Part shown: one piece after another, positions 57,036 to 64,000 of the stretch
How the letters are laid out: each line of letters starts with the position of its first letter
Position numbering within the stretch: the stretch's first letter is position 1
Source: Macrosoma leucophasiata
Lineage: Eukaryota; Arthropoda; Insecta; Lepidoptera; Hedylidae
Assembly: GCA_036365455.1 (NCBI GenBank)
Contig: JAWQUS010000017.1
Span: 4,464,001-4,528,000 of the forward strand
Direction: 5' to 3'
DNA: 64,000 bases
Program-made: the position numbers and the translations under genes
The notes under the pieces: generated by a model
What the model saw: the letters and a program-made list of their open reading frames with translations, nothing else
Databases searched by the model: none
What the model was told of the DNA's origin: nothing

Positions 57036-58328
57036 ATATACGGCTGATAAAATAAGTAGAGGCTTGAACTTACCATTCAAGTTCAAGCCTCTATTTGCCT
57101 CCTCTTGACACTTTGGCTACTTTCGTATACGTATCCAATAGGTGTCAAATCTGAAACAGCAACATATTCATGACAACCCAATACAAATTCCAATATAAAC
57201 AATACATAATACATGCCGACTTTTTGTAGGTCAGCTTTAAATAAAATAATCATCTAGGCTAAAGCTATTTACAAGGCTACTTGGTTCTGGAGTATATAAT
57301 AGATACAAATTCCAAATCATTTTACTGGTTATAAAAACTACAAAATTTGAGCTTCTCCAAGATCACAATACGACAAATTTCGAAATACTGTACGAAAATT
57401 GTAATAAGTTCAAAACCTATTTTACTTAACTGTACTCTATTGTAAATAACTAAACACTACCATATTGTTCAGCGGTTTTCACTCCTAACAGTGTCTCATC
57501 TCATTGAAAAATGGCGAACACTATCAATGATTGAAAATCTTAAAACTACACTATACTGCCGATACAAAACTTCGCCTTAACTATAGCTAACCAATTTGAC
57601 GATATGTACCTGTTCGTTTGCGACGTGAAGCTAAAAAAAAATAATCACAACCCTTTCACTATGTGGATGTACAGTTGGCACGTTCATAACTCTAATTATA
57701 ATTGGTGTTATTACTTTTTACTGATTATGGGTGAGCTACGAACATTGAGCTAACAATATATGGATGTCACATAAAAAATTGAGGTATTCTCGCTTGAAAA
57801 GGAAAGGGCAGCTACAAATTTAAACTATCAGCCTACAGTCTATAACCATTGCTGTTTTATAACGTAAGAACAAAAATAATTATCATAATCAAAACTTATC
57901 GTTACTATTTTGGTACCTCAAATAATGAAGCCGTGATGTCCGTATATTTTGTTTATATAAATGGCTACTTAATATTTTTAATTCAATGACTACGAATAAC
58001 TGTAAAAGCCAGATAGAAAAACCATTTTAAAATGGACCCTATGGCACCATGAGAACGTCTACGAAAGTGATCTCAACTTTGAAGCCACCAGAGGTAAGTA
58101 TTGCTCAAGTTTAAATATTCTTTTCTTCAACCAAATATAAATTTGATCTTACTCTGATAAATATAATACTAGTTGCAGAATCTGGTGAGTTAACAATAGG
58201 AAATTACCTTGATTCCTAATAATACTACATAACAGACTTACGGCGGAGGCTATTTATCAGAGTATTCTCCACAGATAATGCAAAATCAAGTGCCATAAAA
58301 ATTGTGCGTAACTAACTTCATATATTTA
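57036..58328. other. Probable 3' UTR and intergenic space of the minus-strand gene
   Basis: AT-rich, no coding sequence. No well-placed poly(A) signal was identified for the minus-strand gene. Confidence 0.4.
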
Positions 58329-59425
58329 CTATCCCAAAAAATCGGGTGAAGGTGTTATATTCCTGAAGACATCTAACGAAGGCGACGAGGATCTCATCAA
58401 ATCTGGGCACGGAGTGTTCGTCCGCGTCATACTTTCAAATCTCTCTCTCATCGCAGCCACGTGACCCGACATGACGCTGTTTCTATCGTCCTTGGAATCC
58501 TTATTTTCATCGGGCTTTTCTGCCTCGTCTGATAGTAAGGACACTTCTGATGAAGCCGTGTAGTACATTTCACTTGCAGGCTCCGGTACCGCAGTATGGT
58601 CTGTATCCGACGCGGCATCCAAGTCTTCAATTTGTGTGGTACATTCGCTCCATTTCCCAGCAGTATAAGAATCAACTTTAGCATCATTTTGTTTCGTGGG
58701 CTCGGTCCAAGAGTTAACAGTTTCTACTTTTTGCACTAATAAGGACTCGTTCGTTCGTTCAGTTCTTTCCACATCACTCATCGATTCACTCTTAACGTCG
58801 TCGACGTCAATTTGAAGCGGAGAACAAACTTCTCGTAGTTCGTCAGCCGTATACAGCTGCGCCGCATTTTCCATTGTATCTTTCCATTCGGGAATATATT
58901 CATTGATATCGCGCTCTGTCCAAGTCTCGGCTACGTACGTTTCCATATTCTGGGTACCGTAATCTACATTCTGTGTCTTCACAGGTTCGCAGTACACTTT
59001 ATCGATTACAAGAGCCTTATTTTCATCCAAATCGACTTTTTGTTCATCTAAATTCTCCTCCATTTCAAGTTCCAAGTCGTCGCAACTGTTGTAGGTCGAA
59101 GTCTTCATCGTATCGCACAGCCTGTTGATCGCGTCGACAACGTCGCGTAGATCGCTGACGTCCTCCTCCGGCATGACGACTCGTTCTATGGGCAGAACGG
59201 TCAGATCGTCTTCCTTTTCCGGGGCCGTGGCTATGGTGGCGGGGCAAAGGAGCGCGTGGGCGACGGAGAGTAGCGCATGCGCGGGGTGTGCGTCGGGGGC
59301 GAGGTGCGCGGTGGAGGCGGAGGCGGGGGCGGGGGCCCCCCTCCCTCGCTAGCAAGCGCTCGAAGTGCCCGACCAACCCTCGAGCGGAACTTTCAGCGGC
59401 GGCGGAGGCGCTTGCGCCTTGCTCA
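58329..59425 (-). CDS. Last coding exon of an unrecognised acidic protein
   Basis: An open frame of 339 codons (59348-58332) ends in a stop at 58331-58329. The sequence is rich in Glu, Asp, Ser and Thr, contains DVVDAINRLCDTMK, and ends in MRERFESMTR followed by repeated T/S-P motifs (NTPCPDLM, SSPSLDVF, NITPSPDFL). Upstream, another frame (59425-59340: SEQGASASAAAES then GLVGHFERLLAREGG) looks coding and starts just after an acceptor (TTTTGTAACAG). The two frames differ by one base, and a run of G5C6 lies between them. Either the assembly has an indel there or an exon starts at about 59348. No transmembrane segment or known domain was seen. I do not recognise it; a scaffold or cytoskeletal role is possible but not shown. 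Confidence 0.72.
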
Positions 59426-59759
59426 CTGTTACAAAACATTGTTAGTTAGCAAGCGATCGTGCGGGCTTACAAAAATCGGTATCTACATTGTGTATATTAT
59501 ATGACTATTATCTTTTTACACTATTTTACAGTAATATGTGGTTATAAAGATCGGTGTAGAATATCTGCGTTCAAGTAAGTAAAAATCACCCGTACGACCA
59601 CTTATCTATCTATTTATTTACATAACGCATGTTAAGCAATAATAATATATTGAAGTTATTGTAATTATTCGTCAAGCCTAGCAAAGTTAAAACCCTTGGC
59701 GATGGAGCAATCGCCGACACCCAGCCATTGCATAAATGTTAATTGAAGGAATAATAATA

Positions 59760-61037
59760 GGTTGGCGAAAGTCTTTTTGCATTATAGTATGTATGAACTT
59801 GTAATAAAATCTCTTTGGCTGTAGTATTTGTATCTGGCTGGTTTTGGTATCATTGAAAGTTAAAATTTTAAAGAACATAATTCCAAATTCAAATTAGGCA
59901 AATGTGTGATTTTCATTTGTTTTTCGTACTGTCAAGATGAGAGACTGTAATGAAGAAATTCGATACATTTTAAAATTTTACTACAAAAAAGGTAAAAATG
60001 CAAAGCAAGCCGCGAAAAAAATTTGCGATGTTTATGGACCTAGTGCAGTGTCTGTGAGAGTAGCACAAATTTGGTTTAAGCGTTTTCAATCCGGAAATTT
60101 TGATGTCAAAGATGCACCTCACTCTGGTCGCCCTATTACGGATAAAATGGATGCCATTTTTGAAAAAGTGGAGCAAGATCGACATATCAGTAGTTACGAC
60201 GTAGCTGAAGAACTGAAAATTGATCACAAAACAGTTTTGGCGCATTTGAAAAAAGCTGGGTTAAAAAAAAAGCTCGATATTTGGGTACCTCACGAGCTCA
60301 CTGAAAGAAACCTAATGAACCGTGTACTCATTTGTGATTCTTTATTACGACGTAATGAAACCGAATCATTTTTGAAGAAGCTGATAACTGGTGATGAAAA
60401 GTGGATCACGTACGACAAGAACGTGCGAAAAAGGTCGTGGTCAAAGACCGGTCAGGCTTCACAGACTGTGGCGAAACCCGGGTTAACTCGCAATAAGGTG
60501 ATGTTGTGTGTGTGGTGGGATTGGAAGGGCATTATTCATTATGAGCTATTACCACCAGGCAGGACTATCGATTCTGAACTCTACTGCGAACAACTGATGA
60601 GATTAAAGCAAGAAGTTGAGAGAAAGCGGCCGGAATTGAGCAACAGAAGGGGTGTGGTGTTTCATCATGATAACGCTAGACCTCACACATCTATAGCCAC
60701 TCAGCAAAAATTAAGAGAGTTTGGCTGGGAGGTGTTAATGCATCCGCCGTATAGTCCTGACCTTGCACCTTCAGATTTCCACCTGTTTCGGTCTCTTCAG
60801 AATTCTTTATGCAATGTTAGGTTAACATCACGAGAGGACTGCCAAATCCACTTGTCGCGGTATTTTGATGAGAAATTCACAAAATTTTTATAGCAATGGG
60901 ATCATGTCCGTACCTACAAGATGGCAAAAGGTTATCGAACAAAATGGTACATACATACTTTAGTTAAATTTAAATAAACTATATTAAAAAATGTTTTCAA
61001 TTATCTTAAAAAATGCGAAGAAACTTTTTCCCCAACC
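59760..61037 (+). mobile_element. mariner transposon, nearly intact copy
   Basis: TA on both sides (59758-59759, 61038-61039). Right end actttttccccaacc; the left end is slightly damaged (ggttggcgaaagt). About 1278 bases. Confidence 0.93.
59937..60893 (+). CDS. mariner transposase, C-terminally truncated
   Basis: 318 residues; full-length relatives have about 345. Order: N-terminal paired HTH region (KQAAKKICDVYG, AQIWFKRFQSGNFD), linker WVPHELTE, then the DD34D catalytic triad: ITGDEKW, FHHDNARPH, YSPDLAPSDFHLF. It cuts out and reinserts its own element at TA sites. One extra base near codon 313 (gaaattcac against gaagtccc in the 17-kb copy) shifts the end to FDEKFTKFL stop, so the usual last ~25 residues are lost. 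All three catalytic Asp codons are intact. Activity is uncertain. It is not a host gene. Confidence 0.93.
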   Translation: MRDCNEEIRYILKFYYKKGKNAKQAAKKICDVYGPSAVSVRVAQIWFKRFQSGNFDVKDAPHSGRPITDKMDAIFEKVEQDRHISSYDVAEELKIDHKTVLAHLKKAGLKKKLDIWVPHELTERNLMNRVLICDSLLRRNETESFLKKLITGDEKWITYDKNVRKRSWSKTGQASQTVAKPGLTRNKVMLCVWWDWKGIIHYELLPPGRTIDSELYCEQLMRLKQEVERKRPELSNRRGVVFHHDNARPHTSIATQQKLREFGWEVLMHPPYSPDLAPSDFHLFRSLQNSLCNVRLTSREDCQIHLSRYFDEKFTKFL

Positions 61038-61043
61038 TAATAT

Positions 61044-61570
61044 TTATGATTGTTGGTAAAAAAGTATTTTGAAGGGCTGACCTACGGGCGTCCTTTTATA
61101 TGGACATCTCTGATTTGGTAGAGGGTGGTACTCTACAGGGTGCAAGCTATCCCCCATAGCTTCGACAGTGAAAGATTTGGAATAGAAAGAAGAAGAGTGA
61201 GAAGGCATTGCAAGGCGAAGGTTGTTGGAAGAGCGTAGAAAGAGGGAATTAGATTGACAAAGATATTGGAAACGGTCTCTTAGGTATTGGGGATAATGCG
61301 GGTAAAATAGCACGCAGTAGAGTAGTGAAAGAATATGCGTATTCCTGCGAAGATGAATTGGTAGCCAATTGAGCTGTTTACGACATTCAGAAACATGGTC
61401 ATATTTACGCAAACCAAATATGAACTGTATACAAAGATTTTGAAGACGCTCAAGCTTGCCAAGTTGCTCGTGTGTTACATCAAGATAAGATATGTCAGCA
61501 TAGTCTAGAATAGGGAAAAGGATGGATATAAGGATTATATTTTGGCAATAAAGAATAAATAAATAATAAA
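61044..61570 (-). pseudogene. Non-LTR reverse transcriptase C-terminal fragment
   Basis: One continuous frame reads PILDYADISYLD, LGKLERLQNLCIQFIFGL, LNWLPIHLRRN, LLYCVLF and LRDRFQYL, the usual region after the RT palm in CR1/Jockey-like ORF2. The catalytic FADD region is not present. Orientation is minus, ending against the mariner right end. Confidence 0.7.
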
Positions 61571-61674
61571 TGATGACATGAATTGATTTGATAAATGGTA
61601 GCGTGAGACAAGCTTAACGTAAGTAAGGAAAATTTTCGAGACCCTATGATAAGGAGACCCAACTATTTAGAAAC

Positions 61675-61770
61675 TTAATGTAGGATTTGTGATCGAAGGG
61701 TGGGAAGTGCCCATCTGTCTGGTAGGTACTTGGTCATGTTCGCCCACGCCTCCAACGCCTTACGCTGCTT
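61675..61770 (-). CDS. Orphan coding-like exon
   Basis: After a pyrimidine-containing acceptor (TTTATCTCGCGTAG) the minus strand reads KQRKALEAWANMTKYL then PDRWALPTLRSQILH and a stop. The compact Trp-rich peptide looks like real coding sequence, but no partner exon was found. It could be the end of an unannotated gene or of a mobile-element protein. Not recognised. Confidence 0.35.
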   Translation of the reverse strand, partial: KQRKALEAWANMTKYLPDRWALPTLRSQILH

Positions 61771-62174
61771 CTACGCGAGATAAACCGTAAAAAAAAGTTT
61801 GTCAATGAGTGTCGCTCGCAGCGGAAGCCAGAGAACACATCAGATAAGAAATTGTCTAAGTACAACATGCAAATAAAACGTTATTATGCAGGCAACATAA
61901 CCAACCAAGATGCAAAATGATACCCCTCAGCTCTTTTTCTGTGGTATCTCTTCAATCGGAGTGCAACCACAGAAAAAGAATCGAAGTAAACCCAAAGAAA
62001 GATAAGTAGGTTAGAATTGCGAGGCATACAAATTCTCGAAGTATGGTTAAAAGAAACCATATCAGTTGAAATGAGACACAAGTTAGCACGCCAGTACACA
62101 TAAGGCATTAACTTGCTTTATTGAGTATGAATTCATTTAAATTATTCCATATAAGTATAATATGAGAGTGCTAA

Positions 62175-62631
62175 TGGCCTTATTACACGACACGGTATTC
62201 AGGGTCCAGCAGAAAGGGTGGGCGTGGTCTCGCACCGGGTTGCCGCTTATTACACTATCCGGTCAACAGAGCCCTAACTCAGTCACAGTACAAATATGAA
62301 CAGTATGGAAACTACGTACAAAACGTTGAAACGGCACAATCACACAAACATGCGCATCAGCATGTTGCATGCGTTTTTGCGACGAGGTCCCTAAGCGGTT
62401 CTTGCTGTTCTGCAGCTCCGAGTCACTCGCCACTCGAGCGTCGATGCACATGTTTGTGTGAGTGTACCGTTTTGAACGTTTTGTACGTAGTTTCCATACT
62501 GTTTATCTTTGTACTGTGTAGTTAGGGCGTTAGGCTCACCAGGCCGCTCCGGTCGCTCTAATTAGGGACCCTTACTCCCTAAATGTAATTATGCTATCGG
62601 ACCCTGAGTACCGCGTCGTGTAATAAAGCCA
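62175..62631. mobile_element. 457-bp foldback MITE with TAA target
   Basis: tggccttattacacgac... and ...gtcgtgtaataaagcca are inverted. The arms continue far inward (actacgtacaaaacgtt / aacgttttgtacgtagt). taa lies on both sides (62172-62174, 62632-62634). No ORF. Confidence 0.85.
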
Positions 62632-62987
62632 TAAATCTTAATTTAATTATTAAAAGTTACTCAGAAAATTATTATCCTTCCTACATCCCCACGTTATTAA
62701 TAATCATTTTTATGGCCTTACATATTATCAAAATGTTGGCTTTATTTCTAAACTTATACAATTAAAATTAAATCATGCTGGTGTAAGTATCGGTTAATAG
62801 TCATGCCGCTTACGAAGTAAAAACTTACTGTAACTGTATAACATGATGGTGCCGGACTAAGTAGACTCGTTTGCGTTTGTAATTTCAATATTAACTATGC
62901 ACTATCATATAACTGATATTACAAATGAAGAGAGAGAATCAACCACTTAAAATACACTTCATCACTTGGTATTCCAAATTCTTCTTT

Positions 62988-63268
62988 TTATGTAACGGAA
63001 GTGGCAAACAAGCTTGCAGTCCACATTGATGTTAAGTGATGACTGCAGCCTATCGACACTTACACGAAGACCAAGGTCAAAATGCAGATTGCGTTACCAC
63101 TCCTGAGGCCTAAGATGTTATGCCTCTGTGCCGGAAATTACAGGGCCGTACATTACCACCTGACCGGAACATGATAGTGCTGAACACTACCATTTAGCGG
63201 CAAGTAAATTAGGTAATGCGGTGGTGCCTACGCCCGCGAGCTCCGTCACTGGAGCTCTACCACCAGTA
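62988..63268 (-). mobile_element. SINE-like retroposon, full reverse copy
   Basis: From gtaacggaagtggcaaac to ctggagctctaccaccagta. Well preserved. Confidence 0.82.
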
Positions 63269-63694
63269 AGAAATTGTCTAGTTTACGAAAAATATAAGCA
63301 TGATATAAGGCATGCATTAATTGAATAGTGTTTTTTGATGTGTGATGTGCGTAAATATCTGTACATAATATAAAACAAAGGATTATGTCTGTCTGTTCGA
63401 TGAATTCAAAGACAGACCGATTTTCATGCTGAGTGATTCATGAGAAATTTGTGTATATGATTTGTCAAAGTTTTGTGTAAATTAGTTGAATATTATAACA
63501 TTAAATGTTGAAGGTGTCAGAAAAAAAATCAAACTACGCGACTGGAAGCTTTCAACGAATACGCTACCTAAACCCTGATATAAAAAAAAACAATGTACGG
63601 TGGAATATTTCCTTTGTTAGATCTACAAAGTCTGTGATAGCAAATATCTATATTTTAAGCATAACTTACTACAGTTCGAAGCAAGATATATCGC

Positions 63695-63855
63695 AGATCG
63701 ACCTTAAGAAGGAGACTTCGGCATACTTTGGGTCTGTAGAGCGTTATTATCTCTTTCGCACCTTACCCATGTGACGTTTGTCAATCACTTTGATCAATTT
63801 CTGATCAATACCGGACAATCAGTGCTTAAGTAGGCACTGTGCAACAGAGATAAGT
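63695..63855 (+). mobile_element. cttaggaaggagac foldback MITE, copy 4
   Basis: gaccttaagaaggagacttc ... gatcaataccggacaatcag. The right end is replaced by the next element. Confidence 0.6.
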
Positions 63856-63867
63856 GTGTAAACACAC

Positions 63868-64000
63868 TATGCCGAAGCTACGCGACGGAAGTTCGGCGGC
63901 TGATTTTGCGTTCCGACGTATTCGGCTGATATGACACACTATACGTGCCGATCTTACGCGGCAGAACTTCAGTTAAGTGTGGTGTGTGTCGGCATAGTGT
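63868..64000. mobile_element. TIR element reaching the window edge
   Basis: Begins acacactatgccga and the last bases of the window are tcggcatagtgt, the inverted counterpart. It may be complete or extend further. Confidence 0.6.

Noticed and set aside
59065..59439. A separate 124-residue protein starting MFCNSEQ
   Set aside because: Its first three codons lie before a splice acceptor, and the Arg-rich later part is the wrong frame of the coding exon that continues to 58329. Only the part just after 59425 is likely real.

Overview
The window looks like lepidopteran (moth or butterfly) nuclear DNA. It is AT-rich, has split genes with GT-AG introns, and is packed with repeats typical of that order: mariner, RTE and CR1-like LINE tails, tRNA-derived SINEs, and hAT-like and PIF/Harbinger-like MITEs. 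No prokaryotic gene organisation, CRISPR array, rRNA or intact tRNA gene was seen. The species cannot be fixed from the sequence alone.

Three host genes can be supported. (1) At 19685-20047, minus strand, lie a TATA/Inr promoter, a short 5' UTR exon and a first coding exon starting MGLKPEDDKRP. The rest of this unrecognised gene runs off the left edge or across a very long intron. (2) At 42230-54904, plus strand, is a complete gene for the BuGZ/ZNF207 homologue. It has two C2H2 zinc fingers, a GLEBS (Bub3-binding) motif and a Met/Pro-rich tail. Ten exons, including a predicted 15-base microexon, give one frame of 385 residues. A DRE site and a YY1/Pho-like site lie upstream, and a poly(A) signal is at 56225. 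(3) At 58329-59425, minus strand, is the last coding exon of an unrecognised acidic protein. It converges tail to tail on the BuGZ gene, and its reading frame breaks at a G/C homopolymer near 59331-59341.

The rest is layered mobile DNA. 1-19 kb (intron or upstream space of gene 1) holds RTE tails, two SINE families, foldback MITEs and a mariner copy nested in a tRNA-like retroposon. 22.8-26.5 kb is a pogo-like element remnant (psq-type HTH plus PHD-like finger) into which a non-autonomous LTR element with two 599-base, apparently identical LTRs, and a SINE, have inserted. 26.8-42 kb is repeats, LINE ORF2 ends and AT-rich unique sequence. Introns of the BuGZ gene carry two tRNA-derived SINEs, a PIF-like MITE, an RTE tail, an inverted-end repeat and another retroposon. 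59.7-64 kb holds a second mariner, an RT pseudogene and more MITEs.

The most informative observations are insertion histories that can be read inside the window: target-site duplications of 8-16 bases, empty-site relatives of two insertions, and a 45-base hAT-like element inside a PIF-like MITE. No wholly new biological system is evident. The tRNA-like foldback retroposon and the two unrecognised genes are the best candidates for something undescribed.
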